Shown piece by piece: positions 1-10,820 of a stretch of 64,000 nucleotides of DNA. Source of the stretch: Cerioporus squamosus (taxonomy: Eukaryota > Basidiomycota > Agaricomycetes > Polyporales > Polyporaceae); the NCBI GenBank assembly GCA_022592435.1, contig JABYQS010000063.1:144351-208350 (forward strand), in the 5' to 3' direction. The translations under genes were made by a program, and so were the position numbers. The first letter of the stretch is position 1; the number at the start of each line of letters is the position of its first letter. The notes below the pieces were generated by a model. It made no database searches. It was not told the DNA's origin and saw only the letters and a program-made list of their open reading frames with translations.

Positions 1-1198
1 GAGAGATGGGTGTTCGTCGTCGTGTGCTCCAGCAGCGCCTTCTCCATCTGAGCCAGAACCAGATGCGGATGCGCCGTCCTCAGCGTCGGAGTCGGCGCCC
101 GCTCTGCCCTTGCCTGTGATCTCCTTATACGTCGGGAGACGGCGCGCGGACTTGTCGATCCAGCCGCGGTTCAGAATGTAGCTGCGCGCAGAGTAAGCGG
201 TGAGGGCAGATTATAGCACACGGAGACTCACTTCAGCAAGAACTCCTGGTCATCATCCTGCCTGCTCTTCCCTGACTTGGCCGTTTTCTTCTCCTTCTTG
301 CTCTTCTTCTTCGTGCGCTCCTCCTCTTCCGGCTGCGCCGCGCCCTCGCCAGAGTCCGTCTCGACGGTAATCAGCCCCGAGAGATCTTCCCCGACCTCGC
401 GCTGCAGATACGCGCGATACTCCTCCTCCTCCTTCTCGATCTCGTCCTTCGTCTTTTCGCGCAACACGAGAAGGTCATCCTCGTCCTCGTCGCTGCGTTC
501 TTCGCCATCCACAGCAGTGTGGAATGCGGCGATGGTTTCGTCCCGGAGTTTGCTCTGCTCCTCAACGTGTGTGAGCGGTTCGGGAGAGGGCGTGCGCGAT
601 CCAGATGCCTCTTCGAGGGCCGCCGCGAGGGCATGTTGTCGCATGGTCAGAGGTTTCGACTGCAATGCAAGTGCGCGTACTTGTTGAGCATGGGGAACGG
701 TTGCCGCGTCCGCACGAGTGGGGATTTGGGACGTACCTTGTCCTTCCGTGCCCGACCAAGAGTGAGCTCGCTCGTCTTCTTTCGCTCCTCTAACCTCCAC
801 CGCGATCAACTCTGCGCACTCCCAGAAAGCCTACTGAAAGCACTCACCCTCGAAGACGTCCTTGCTGCTCTCGTAGATCGACGGGTCCTTGCGCTTGATG
901 CGCGCGAGGGTCCGGAGGATGGCCGCGTCCACGGCGGGTGTGAGCTCCTCCCCATCTTCGTCTTCAGACTCGGCTTCCTCAGAGTCCTCCTCATCGTCAT
1001 CTTCGTCGAAGTCCGAGCCATACTTCTCCTTGACTGGATGCCACCGCACGCACTTGAGCATTTACTACGCAGGAAGTGTAACCGAGACATACGTTTGGCT
1101 AGTTCCTCTCGTTCTTTCCTGTACTCGAACGCCTTCGCATAATGCTCATTGATGGTGAGAGTCTGTATGTCCTCGAAGTCTGAGTCGTCCGACAGCAT
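1..1198 (-). CDS. KRI1: KRI1-like ribosome biogenesis protein, 5' part (gene runs off the window start)
   Basis: Nucleolar factor of the KRI1 family, which works with KRR1 in 40S subunit assembly. The reading starts at ATG 1198 with an acidic N-terminus and the family-like stretch EHYAKAFEYRKEREELAK. A 59-bp intron (1034-1092) leads to KEKYGSDFDEDDDEE. Later exons are rich in Glu/Lys and include SKPLTMRQHALAAALEE and a K-rich tail ending QDDDQEFLLK at 228. A further intron joins this to NYILNRGWIDKSARRLPTYKE, which reaches base 1. FLLNYILNRGW is the best family signature. The intron between about 847 and 809, and one more near 670-745, are less certain. The C-terminal part lies outside the window. 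The assignment rests on motif recall and the charged low-complexity composition, not on a search. Confidence 0.8.
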
Positions 1199-1268
1199 GT
1201 CTGGCGTCGAGAAGAGGACAAGGGAGGCGCAGGACTGGACAAGGCGGCTGCCAGAAGGAAACGCACCG

Positions 1269-1843
1269 AAAATCAGTAGGGCACGGGGAAATAGGTCTCG
1301 AGGCCTACTTGACCGGTAAATTTACCCTGGCAGCCCTCGAGGCCGAAATTTACCGAGGTAAAATACGGTAAATTAGCCGGGCGCTTGTGACCCAGACCGT
1401 CTCGCCTTACGCCAGTCCAAGGACTCTCTGACGGCTCCTGAAGCGTCAGAAATTCTTCTTCTAAGCAATTAGCTGCAGCTAGAGTAAGTTGAGTGTAGAA
1501 GAGGAAGTCTCGGGAAAGTGCAGCAGTCAGACATGTCTCAGACGCCCGCTCACAAGCCTCACTCAACCTCACTCAACCCAGCGTCGAATTCAGAGAGGAA
1601 TTCTTGCGCCCTCTCAAAGCACCCACAACAGGAGATACTGTGAGGGACTTTGCGAGTATTATGACGCCCCTCATATGACCTATCGGGGCCTACCTGAGTC
1701 GTGTTTGTGACGGCCTATTTGACCCAATTTTATACCTCGGGTTTCGGCCCACCCTATTTGACCTGTAAATTACATGTCATTTACCTGGGTAAAATAGCCA
1801 ATGTAAAATTCGGTCGCCTATTTCCCCGTGCCCTAAAAATCAG
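1269..1843. mobile_element. Non-autonomous hAT-like MITE with 8-bp target site duplication
   Basis: The element proper is 1277-1835 (559 bp). It begins TAGGGCACGGGGAAATAGG and ends with the exact reverse complement, CCTATTTCCCCGTGCCCTA, giving 19-bp perfect terminal inverted repeats. It is flanked on both sides by the same 8 bp, AAAATCAG (1269-1276 and 1836-1843). An 8-bp duplication and TAGGG-type ends are characteristic of hAT elements. Subterminal regions hold several short GGTAAATTTACC/GTAAATTTAC-like motifs in both orientations (about 1315-1375 and 1760-1810), the kind of sites hAT transposases bind. There is no convincing transposase frame inside, so it would depend on an autonomous relative elsewhere. 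It sits about 70 bp upstream of the KRI1 start. Confidence 0.88.
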
Positions 1844-3070
1844 TACTCAGTTACCTTGCTTGACAAGGTTTCTCCGACCCTCATAATTGAAGCCAGTTTT
1901 GTCCAATTCAGCGCTTAAATAAACAAGAGCAAATATATATATTTGTTTGCTATTTAGCGCCGGACTTACATAGCAAGACTTAGCAGGACTAATCACATTA
2001 ATGATTACTTACTACCCGCCAACCGTGACCATCCCTCCGATAGTTCTTCCCTCGAGCCTCTGACGACAATCCGGACTTGCTGCAAGCGGCGATGAGAAGC
2101 TGGAATAACTACTCTCGGTGATAGGTAGGACACAAATAGTTATAGGATACTTATCTCACTCATTCAAGCTGATCCCTCTACTTCAAGGTCGGACTCGTAA
2201 GTCAAGGCCAAGTCAAGGCAACAGCGAAGTGGCGTTGAAGGTTGGTTGAAGTAGCGACCACATGTTCGTCAAGCTTCAAGGCTCTGCTTGCTTACGACCT
2301 GATATCATTGCTAGTGCACCGTCGTGCTCGAAAGCTGCGTCTACCGGTGGACAAAGCACCCGCTCCATACAGAGCATCACAGTCCTTCAACCGCTGCCGG
2401 CTTGCAAGACACCGAGAACTTCGTGCACAGTGACGGAGCGTTCATGAGCATCGGGCATAGGCTTCATGTGCCGCCCGACTAGTTATACAGGATAAGTAGT
2501 TTTCTCACAGGCGAGCGACCTCCAACTGCACCTTCAACTCTTCGTACAACTGTTGGCATACGTGAGACTTTGAACGTCATGGCGTCCACCAGGCGTGCTG
2601 CGTGCATGGAGGAGACATCAACGGAGGTGACTCCAATTGTTCTTTGCACTCGATAAACCAGTGTAGGCCCATGTGCACATGCCAGCCGCCATCCGACTCT
2701 GTGCCCCCTAAATGCGACCTTGGTCCCGTAAGTGACACCACACGCACTTGTCGTAGATTCGTACACGTTATATAGCCCCGATAAAGCCCCGTGACTGCTG
2801 CGTTTTGAAACGCGTCAGCCTGGCAGCCTGCTCTCAGATCGACTCGCAACCTTAGGAATCCTCGTGGTGTTATTATCATTTGTATATCGTCCTGTTGGAT
2901 ACTTATCATTAAGCAATTCAACTCCGAATATTATGTTTCTATACTATAGTCAAGCAAGGTTTGCGCCGGCGCAGACGGCCCTTCCGAGTACTTCAGAACG
3001 AGTGTGAAGTAGCATTGAAGTACACAGCCCACAGGCTGCCCATAGACCAACGCAACACCCCCACGTCATC
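1844..3070. other. Intergenic, no gene recognised
   Basis: Between the MITE and the tRNA. It includes an A/T-rich patch near 1915-1955. Only short unconvincing frames on either strand. Nothing further seen. Confidence 0.6.
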
Positions 3071-3142
3071 GCCCCTATAGCTCAGTGGTAGAGCGCGCCA
3101 CTCGTAATGGTGAGGTCGGTTGTTCAATCCAGCCTGGGGGCA
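3071..3142 (+). tRNA. tRNA-Thr (anticodon CGT), no intron
   Basis: 72-nt cloverleaf without an intron. The acceptor stem GCCCCTA pairs with TGGGGGC (one T-G wobble) followed by discriminator A. The D arm is GCTCAGTGGTAGAGC. The anticodon stem CGCCA/TGGTG encloses the 7-base loop CTCGTAA, giving anticodon CGT (reads ACG, threonine). The T arm is GGTTG-TTCAATC-CAGCC. The internal box A and box B elements are therefore present. No CCA is encoded, as expected for a eukaryote. Confidence 0.93.
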
Positions 3143-3172
3143 GCTCCAGGGTATACGTGACCTTGCTCCAAC

Positions 3173-3177
3173 TTTTT
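3173..3177 (+). terminator. Likely RNA polymerase III terminator of tRNA-Thr
   Basis: First run of five T on the coding strand, 31 nt after the tRNA. A second T5 follows at 3195-3199. T runs of this length usually stop RNA polymerase III. Confidence 0.55.
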
Positions 3178-3459
3178 ACGCAATTTTACGAGTCTTTTTA
3201 CCGTGTCAAAGTCGTCAAACATGGGAAGCACACCCTGTCATATTACATGCGAGGCTTTGCAAGAGCATTCCTTCGGCTGCAGTAGCTAAGAACATGGTAA
3301 CCTTGCGCGGTGAGTATGGTTAGTAACTAGTAGTAATAGAGTCAAATATTACGCTTCCGAAGTCCTGTGTGCTAGCTACGCCCGATGTCAGTTGTGGCCT
3401 TAGCAGCCCTCGATCAACAAGGAGAACTTACCGCCCAATCTCGGAAAACATCCCCGCAT

Positions 3460-3762
3460 TCAGCAGTTATGTATGACATGCGTGCAGTCGGTGCAAAACG
3501 CGCCTCCAACCCCATTCTCAACGCAGCACGGAAACTCGCTGCCAGTAGACTTGCACCACGAGTTCGGGAGGGGGGCTCCGGGGCCGCCGGCGTTGGCGAG
3601 CGTGCAGCTGTCGGCGCGGGGGATGAGCGAGCCGTCATACTCACGCAGCTCGATGGAGCCGTCGGCGCGACGGCAGGCGTTGCGCTTGGCGGAGGGGTTC
3701 GCGGTGCTTGTGAGGGCGAGAGCGAGGACAGTCAAGGTGGTGGTGAGGGAGATGATCTGCAT
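3460..3762 (-). CDS. Small secreted 8-cysteine protein (paralogue 1)
   Basis: A 100-residue single-exon protein. The first 20 or so residues are hydrophobic (MQIISLTTTLTVLALALTST), a clear signal peptide. The mature part has eight cysteines in the order C-C-C-CC-C-C-C; the end reads CCVENGVGGAFCTDCTHVIH then N-C. The doublet position differs from the hydrophobin pattern (C-CC-C-C-CC-C), so this is not a hydrophobin. A paralogue lies at 15049-15357 and shares the last 22 residues almost exactly. Fungal small secreted proteins of this kind include effectors and wall-associated proteins, but no function can be assigned here. Start chosen because it gives an immediate signal peptide; an AT-rich TTTATA-like motif lies about 40 bp upstream on the coding strand. 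Confidence 0.75.
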   Translation of the reverse strand: MQIISLTTTLTVLALALTSTANPSAKRNACRRADGSIELREYDGSLIPRADSCTLANAGGPGAPLPNSWCKSTGSEFPCCVENGVGGAFCTDCTHVIHNC

Positions 3763-5167
3763 TGCTGATTGTAGGGTTGGGTTGTAGCTAGACGCGGAGT
3801 TGTATAAAGACTCGAGAGGCGAGTGCGGTGGCTGAAGTGTGCGTGTTCGCATTGCACTTGGGCTTCGGGGTGACTGGCTCTGAGGTTTCCTGGGAGAAGT
3901 GAGTACAGCATTTATACCTTTGACAGCATGCACTTCGTACGTCGTCGGTTGCGTCGCTGGCCAGACACCGACAACTGAGGTTGACCATCCTGACAGCGCT
4001 CAAGCACAGCGCCCGACGTCAAGCGCGAAACACAGAGGATCTGCGAGTCGGGAGCATATCATACAGGTATGCCGAGAAAAACGAATGAACGGTGCTTACC
4101 ATTACATACGCCAAGAACCACGGCTATGATGGTAGTGAGGTCCCAATCTATAGCCAGTAAAGTCGGCGAAGGATCTCAGAGATGTCTAGACTGTCTCGCG
4201 ATGTGCAATTTGGTCGCATAGTCCGCACTTCAGGCTTGACGCCACCTGGAACGCCTGAGTTGTGTTTAGGAGCAGCGCTGGCTATGATCTTGCGCCTCGG
4301 TGACAGCTCGGGCATCGCGCGCAGATCCGTGGTCGCTACCACCAGGAGGAGATGATGATGGTGCAATGCGTTCTACAATCGCATGCAATCTCAGCCTACT
4401 GGGAGGAGATCGCCATATGAAGGCACGGCAGGTGAACGCACCGGTAGTGATGGTTGGCATGGACAGCATGGAGGCACGGACATAAAGCCGGTCCGCATTG
4501 CACCTAGACATTTGCAATGGTGCACCGCTGGTAGGACTGAGGCAGCGGTACAAGGGGAGACGTTGTTGGCACTGGCAGAAGGTATTTTGCACTGAAGTAG
4601 CTTCGAACAAGATGTACGTCAGAAGTCACACAACAACTTGAAGAAAGGAAAAACTCAGAGACGACGTCGGGACCTCAAGACCGCACACTTCAGCCGTGGC
4701 TCCAGCGCAGCTATGTAGTGAGTAAGCCAACAGCCCTTCCCTTTTCATCAACGACCACTGACCAGGACCGGAGAAGACACCAGAGGTGGGGCTGCGAGGA
4801 AAGACGGCGACCTCCTTCCGACTCCTTCGACATCTGACCCCCGCCCCGGGGTTGGCGCGATGGGGATTCATCAAGGCCGTCAAGTCGTCCATGGGCACAG
4901 TGCGTCAATGGCGTTTCATTACGAACAGAGGACAGAATCGTTTCACGATCGCGCTGAAGTGAACGTCGGCGTAGAGTTGGATGGAGAGAAAGATCGTACG
5001 GCTTTTCCCGAACCTGAATCTGGCAACGCAGACGCCGAAGAACACGATCCGCCACTAGCAACGCCTGAACTTCAACCTGGACTACATATCTGCCTACAAC
5101 GTATGCTAGGTCGAGATCCGATCATAGCACAAGCACATGATATTTCTTCTTCGTCGTATTTTACCTC
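3763..5167. other. Intergenic, no gene recognised
   Basis: Contains open frames on both strands up to about 135 codons, but none has a start, splice structure or motif I trust. The 5' end is the promoter of the secreted-protein gene. Confidence 0.5.
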
Positions 5168-5724
5168 CTACGCTTTGGGCGGTATGGCCAGAAGCACCGA
5201 CCTGACTTGGAGCTTCCCGTGGTCCCACTGCAACAATACTCTGTCAGCTCGAACGCACCTTACTTGAAGCCACGAAGAAAACGAGACGCACCACCTCTCC
5301 GGAGGAGTAATAAATGTCGCCCTTAAGCGTCTCCCAGACCTTCTCGCTCGAGTCGGTCTTGACTAGGATGAACGACCCGGACAACGACTCGGGTGCATCG
5401 GCATCGGCCGCAACCTTTCCGTCGGGTAGGAGGCCTCCGCCAGAGACTAGTTGATAAGGTGAGTAAGTGTCTGCGCGAGGAAAGCAGTGGAGGAGTAGTC
5501 GTAGAGCCCGGAGTGGGATCGAGCGAAGAACGCGCCGACTCGGAGACGAGTTCACGGCGGAACCGCAGGAGCCGCGGGGTCCAGGAGCACATATACTCAC
5601 CAATGTAGCCGCTCTGAATTAAGGGAGTGTTGTGCTCGATGTGCTGGGGCTTGTACTTCTCCCGCTGCGAGTTCGGGACGTCCGGGGCGACGATGAGGAA
5701 GTAGCTGTCGCGTGGGCTAGACAT
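5168..5724 (-). CDS. YCII-domain protein, copy 1
   Basis: Three-exon member of a family with four copies here. Exon 1 starts at ATG 5724 with MSSPRDSYFLIVAPDVPNSQ and includes the motif REKYKPQHIEH and LIQSGYIG. After an intron, exon 2 carries the SGGGLLPDG turn, GSFILVKTDSSEKVWETLK and the YYSSGEV end. After a second intron, exon 3 reads WDHGKLQVRSVLLAIPPKA and stops at 5168. This matches the YCII fold: beta strand, His-containing helix, GGGL loop, G-S strand, SGVWD-type C-terminus. YCII proteins are small ferredoxin-like alpha/beta proteins, some with dechlorinase or muconolactone-isomerase-like roles; most are uncharacterised. The substrate cannot be inferred. An ATATATG motif (near 5806-5812) lies about 85 bp upstream. 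Confidence 0.72.
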
Positions 5725-6814
5725 GTCGCTGTATCCCTGGCACGAGTAGTATGAGCACTGGTGAGGTGAGTACCCTTTCGTGAGCATACCCCTCCTGTGT
5801 CAGCGATTCATATATGTTTTCGCAGTGCAGAGAACTCGGTCGGACATGGCGGTGCTGACTGAGCCGTGCCAATCCCGCCCGAGCCCGCCTCACGAACTTC
5901 CTGCTCCAGGTGCGACGAATTCGCCCTCGGTACCGACGATTTCTGTCACTGATTCGGGAATATGACTAGAGCCAAGACTCACTCGTGATGCTCCTCAACG
6001 TTCGACGCCCCTCGGCCCAATTGACATGAGAGCTTCGGAGCCTGAAGTCAGTCAGCACTTCTACCTCAATTCCCTCGATAGACAATGGCAGTCATCAAGG
6101 TGACACTCACTGTACTCTCGGTGCGATGGACACGAATCATTGCGTGCTATGGTCTGCTCATGCGTTCAAGGTGCTCTAGGACCGAGCCTTTTCGATTTAC
6201 CTCTCAATGCTATTCCCCTGCAGAATGATACGCTCCCCGATCCGGGCATTATCCTGCGGAACGTATGATCCAGTGCGTCACCATGTCGAGCAATCCAAGT
6301 CAGTAAACAACCTGCCGCTACGGAGCGCGGGGAAAGACGCGCGTCGAAGCCCAGTGCGCGACCAGGACTTCCTCGGACTCGGATGCTGTTGCGACGTGGA
6401 GACCCAGAGTCCAGATCTCGACTTGCATTACTACGAAGCACACAATAATGTGCGTTTACAGGCGTCGACCGACACCGAAACGCTCGCGGCTGCACTCAGC
6501 ACGACCTACCGCAGCGTCCCCATCCGAAGCACAGTGGCCGTAAGCGTCCTGGGAAACACGCCATCCCCTCACCTTCGAAGCTTCAACTGGACACTGAGGT
6601 GCTATCCTGGACGAGATCTCTCCTCCCAAGTCGAACATGGCCCCGCGTGCTCGAACACATGGCAAACGCATGGGTTCAGCGCGCGGGCGATATATGCACG
6701 ATCGGTCTGTGCTACGTTCATGACCTGTTCCCCTCTTCTCGTCCTTCAGCGTAGGTGCCGATCTCTTCAGTTCAGTGACTTAGTGGCGACTAATGCGCTG
6801 CCAGTATACAGAGG
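5725..6814. other. Intergenic, no gene recognised
   Basis: Promoter space between the divergent YCII copy 1 and the coiled-coil gene. A long frame at 6207-6944 (+) overlaps the next gene's start in another phase and has unconvincing composition. Confidence 0.5.
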
Positions 6815-7972
6815 ATGTCTCAGCACGCACAGGCATCCTCGACTGCCGCAGCAGCCTCTCCGCTCTCTACCCGTCCGGGGAGTAGTACGATTACCGCGGG
6901 CTCTGCAGAAGCACATGGTGCTGCGGAGCTCATGGCGAGCATGAAAATGTCCCTCGACCAGTATGGCGTACGTCGCCCATCCCTCCTCCAACCCTCATCT
7001 TGACCTCATCTTCTTTCACACACGCAGGGGACTCTGGATTCGCTGGGAAAGCAAGTGATGGAGATGATCAACATCGGTTCCCAGAGTCAGGTCACTGAAG
7101 AGGTTGGAAAGTGAGTAGCTGTCGTTTCGAACTCCACAATCGAGGAAAGGTTCGTGGCTGACGCATCGCGCGTCGCAGATTGCGGCAGCACATGCAGGAG
7201 ATGAACGCCAAACAGGATCGGCAGCTCCTCGACATCCAGGGTGAGCAGCTCTGGCTTGCGCTCACGGCCTCAGGGTGTTGATGGTCATACAGCGCTCATG
7301 AAGGAGGTGCTGGAGAGGGACGTCGTCGAGCACCTGACAGAGCTTAGTGAGTATTCTCCGGGTACGCTGGCATGCTCAGAGCTGAAGGAGTCTAGTCGAG
7401 AGCGGATTGATGCAAGACATCGACGCGCTTGTCGACCAGGAGGTTGCTCGCTTACTGCCGGAATACATCCCGCAGAGTTTACAAGATGAGCTCCGGGAAG
7501 ATCAGCGGCAGCTGAAGGAGGTCCAGAAGGCCCTCTACAACTCGTGAGTCTCCTCAAATCCCCAGTCTTTAGTTCCCGCTGACATGAGAGCAACTCCCAT
7601 TGGTAGCGAATCTCGTCGGGCGAACTCTACACTAAGATCCCACCGGCTTCACGAGACCGTGCACGACCTGTATAACATCCATGGCGAGAAAAGCCGCGAC
7701 TTCCCCAGGACGCTTGGCGACATGTTCGCCATCTCCGGTGAGTCGTCCTTGTCGGCCCTGGCCTCACCCGCGGTGGATGACGGTATGCGATACCTGCCCA
7801 CAGAGGAGAGGGCGATCTCGATGATGGTAGAGTACGGCGTAGGCGAACCGAGCCCGTCCCGCGAACGCAACATCAACCGTCTCATGCAGTCCTTCGGCAT
7901 CCAATACCAACTGGTACGTCCCATTCGACCCTCTTTCCTCCCGAATGCGTGCGAGGTTGCTCATCATAGTGA
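6815..7972 (+). CDS. Coiled-coil protein of unknown function, multi-exon
   Basis: Starts at ATG 6815 with a Ser/Thr/Ala-rich tail (MSQHAQASSTAAAASPLSTR), then an alpha-helical, heptad-like body. Readable exons give SLDQYG, GTLDSLGKQVMEMINIGSQS, KLRQHMQEMNAKQDRQLLDI, ALMKEVLERDVVEHLTEL, IESGLMQDIDALVDQEVARL, LPEYIPQSLQDELREDQRQL, then SESRRANSTLRSHRLHETVH and GDMFAISGESSLSALA. Introns are short with GTGAGT or GTACGT donors. The last readable stretch is FGIQYQL; splicing GTACGT (7915) to the AG at 7969 places a TGA immediately after it (7970-7972), which I take as the stop. No catalytic motif is visible. It resembles conserved hypothetical basidiomycete proteins; a scaffold or cytoskeletal role is only a guess from the coiled coil. 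Confidence 0.68.
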
Positions 7973-8566
7973 CCCGCCTCGGCACCGTCTCTCCAAACTG
8001 ACTACTTGCATTTGCTCACGCACAACTACCAACACACCTAAACACATATACATACGCATACCCGATGACCATCGCAAACTACGGAAACCCACATCGGAAG
8101 GTGTCGACTGGCGCAGGAGCCCCGCCCGTTCCTTGCAGGATGGGGACCGGGCGGTCTTCATGAGTCCCTGGAGTTACAGTCAACCATCTTTACCTTGTAC
8201 TACTCTGCATGTATCGCGTCTTCTCCTCTTGTATGCCACCGTTATCTTGTGTTGTATAGTAGCCTCTCCATTTCCATCTGTTCTGATGACTCTCCACCCG
8301 CCCTTCACTTGTCAAAGGGATCGTCCTGATATTCGCAGTGGTGTCTTCTCCGCCGTCACCTCTGTGAAGTCGAGCGACTGGATCCCCTCTGTGCATTGAT
8401 CTGAACACGCGTATGCGGAAAAGGAGTCATATACAGGATCGACAACAGGTCTACGGACGACTTCGTCTCCGCGTGGAGTATCTCCTACAGTGTCGCTTCA
8501 AATCAGTGCACACTCGAACAGGACAGCGACGACGTACAATGGCGCACTGCCCCACCTAGACTATGT
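7973..8566. other. Intergenic between convergent genes
   Basis: 3' flanks of the coiled-coil gene and of the secreted protein at 8567-8935. Nothing else seen. Confidence 0.6.
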
Positions 8567-8935
8567 TCAGAAATAGTCGCAAGACGTAGTCCCCTCGTTG
8601 ATCGCGCCCGGCGGGCAGCAGTATGAATGCACCCCATCCCACTCGACGTTCATGCACCCATCGGGCGTGACCCAGAAGCTCGCGCCGATCGCGGTGACAG
8701 GGGACGTGTCCGACTCCCAGTTCCCGGTGTAGTCAACCCCGCCGCCGACGATCTGGCCGCAGTGCGAGTTGTACGGCCCGCCGACGTACGTAGTGGACGG
8801 GGTCGAGATCGAGGGGTAGTGCACGGGGACGGCTTTGTTCCCGTTGTAGTCGTAGTCGTCCTGGCAGGAGATGACTCCCTGGCCGAGAGTGGCGGAGATG
8901 AAGGGTAGGATCGCGAGAAGGGCGTAGAGGTTCAT
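8567..8935 (-). CDS. Small secreted cysteine-containing protein
   Basis: A 122-residue single-exon protein starting at ATG 8935. Residues 1-19 (MNLYALLAILPFISATLGQ) form a signal peptide. The mature chain has six cysteines in the order C-C-C-CC-C and is rich in Gly, Tyr, Ser and Thr, with GGPYNSHCGQIVGGGVDYTG and a tail ending SYCCPPGAINEGTTSCDYF. It contains no catalytic motif. It differs from the 8-cysteine pair at 3460 and 15049 but has the same small, secreted style. Function unknown; extracellular location is inferred from the signal peptide only. A TATAT motif lies about 75-80 bp upstream on the coding strand. Confidence 0.72.
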   Translation of the reverse strand: MNLYALLAILPFISATLGQGVISCQDDYDYNGNKAVPVHYPSISTPSTTYVGGPYNSHCGQIVGGGVDYTGNWESDTSPVTAIGASFWVTPDGCMNVEWDGVHSYCCPPGAINEGTTSCDYF

Positions 8936-9708
8936 CGTTCGAGTGGGTGGTTTCGAAGTGGAAACAGCGGGGAGGTGCGCTTGCTGGGTATCGAGAAGAC
9001 CACGCACGAAGTTATATGCAGTATTGGGAGGCTTGCACGACCGTCCAATACCCGAAGGCAGTTGCGGGGCGTTGAGCCACCAGTCCTCACCGAACATGAC
9101 TCGGCCTTGGCATGTTTCCATTCCAGCATCTCCCGTGGTGACCTCTGTGGACGCAATCATCCGCCACACTGAAATTTACGGCCGGTGGAGTTGCCTCTTG
9201 GGCGTTATAGCTCCGGAGCGATTGGACTGGACAAGAAGGTTGGTGATACGGGCACCCATCATATCACCGACAACAAACTCACCTCACCCTAATACATGGG
9301 CTTTCACAGCCCCCGTCGCAAAGTCCTGTCAGGAGCGCGTTCCGGCATGGTCTTCGGGGCTGAGCATCACCTGCTTGACATGACCAGACGTTATGTCGCG
9401 GAAGGACGTACTTACTTAGTGGCGCGTACGCACGACGCTGTTTCCCTCGGTCGTGGGTCATCGCACTCCTATAGCATCAGACTCAACGAGCTACCGGACT
9501 ACCATCACAAAAGGGCCAACAAATTTGTGCCGCTATGCCCGTCGCGAATCGCGGACGACAGAAGACCAGGGGAGAAGCTGAGGTCGCCGTGCAGGATTAC
9601 TATTGTGCTGTATGTTCGTCTATGGATATGAGCGGGTATATCTGGGAAAATGTGTCAGTCAGCCACTGATTTTGAAAGGTCGAAAACCAACGCAGGACTC
9701 ACCTGTCT
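8936..9708. other. Intergenic, no gene recognised
   Basis: Lies between the 5' end of the secreted-protein gene and the 3' end of the NFKBIL1-like gene. Only short frames. Confidence 0.6.
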
Positions 9709-10820
9709 CTACTTGCCCTCCCCCATGAGAGAGTTCACAGTCCGCGCGACAGTCCCCACTGCCTCCTTAACACGCTCCCTGTCCTTCTCTCGCACTCGCT
9801 TCATGATCCGGCCCTCGAACTTGTCGGGGTGGAAGCGCAACATCGTCTCACGCAGCTTCTCTTTCCGCTCCTTCGAGAAGTCCGCAGTCGGCGCATCATG
9901 CTCGGAGGGCGGAAGGAGGAATGCGGAGATTGCCTCGGCGGTCAGGTCTTCAATCCGAACGCGCGCAGGTTTGTCGTCTCGCAACGACACAACCGACGTT
10001 ATGATGGGCCAGGGGATATCTTGGAAACGCAGCATCTCGTCCTCGGTGGTGACACTGGCAGTGGCAAGGATGGCCTTCCACCGCGTGTCGTAGAGCTCTC
10101 GCGCCTCAACCTCACGCACCCGCTCCTTCGCGCGTTTGCGCATCCTGCGCTCCTCTTCCGCTGCACGCTCCAGTCGTCTTGTCTCTTCGCGAAGGGCCTT
10201 CTCGCGCTCCTCTCGCGCCTTCTGCTCGGCCTGGCGACGCATCTGCTCTTCATGCTCCGCCGCATGCTTCTTCCTGCACAGCCGTATCCTTCAGTTAAAC
10301 ACACAAGAGACAGTGACAGTACGCACCTCCACATTCCTACTCTAACCCACTCCGCATAGTCCTCCTCGTCCATGTACCGCGGATCGACGTCCAGCTCGTC
10401 GTCCATGCGGTCCATTCCGCCGCCTCTCCATCTCCTCGGGACGTGCGCGTACGAGTTCAACGAAGCCTCCATAGAGTCGAGACGTTCGTCGTCGCCCATA
10501 GCACCCCACATCTTGTCCCTAAACCGCTTCTCCTCCACCTGCGCCTGGATATAGTCGAAGTCCGGTTTGTGCGCACGATGACTGCTAGAGCCGGATGCTG
10601 CAGGTTGAGGGCCGTACTCGCTGTCGCTATCGTCAAGAGCATCCAACGAGGGTCCATTATCTGTGCGTAGCCTCTTCCGTCCGTGCTCGTGTTCTGCGTA
10701 GTCGTCGCCGTACTTGTCACGGCGTTTGGCAGCCTTCCGAGCTGCTTTGCGTGCCTTCCTCAGGTCGTGCTCTGCTTGCTCTGTCGGAGTGCGTTTAAGC
10801 CTAAGCTTACGAGACGACAT
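9709..10820 (-). CDS. NFKBIL1-like protein with a J-domain-like C-terminus
   Basis: Two exons with a 53-bp intron (10274-10326) split an Arg codon. The N-terminal exon starts MSSRKLRLKRTPTEQAEHDL, very basic, then acidic and Ser-rich. The middle is a long Glu/Arg/Lys helix (KKHAAEHEEQMRRQAEQK and on), probably a single alpha-helix or coiled coil. The C-terminal 120 residues hold WKAILATASVTTEDEMLRFQ, DIPWPIITSV and RFHPDKFEGRIMKRVREKDR, ending at VARTVNSLMGEGK. An HPD-containing RFHPDKF segment after an E/R-rich helix is typical of fungal homologues of human NFKBIL1, which is implicated in mRNA processing. Total about 353 residues. The nuclear role is inferred from the human relative. Confidence 0.72.

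Noticed and set aside
3460..3762. Hydrophobin
   Set aside because: Eight cysteines but only one CC doublet, in the wrong position for the C-CC-C-C-CC-C pattern.
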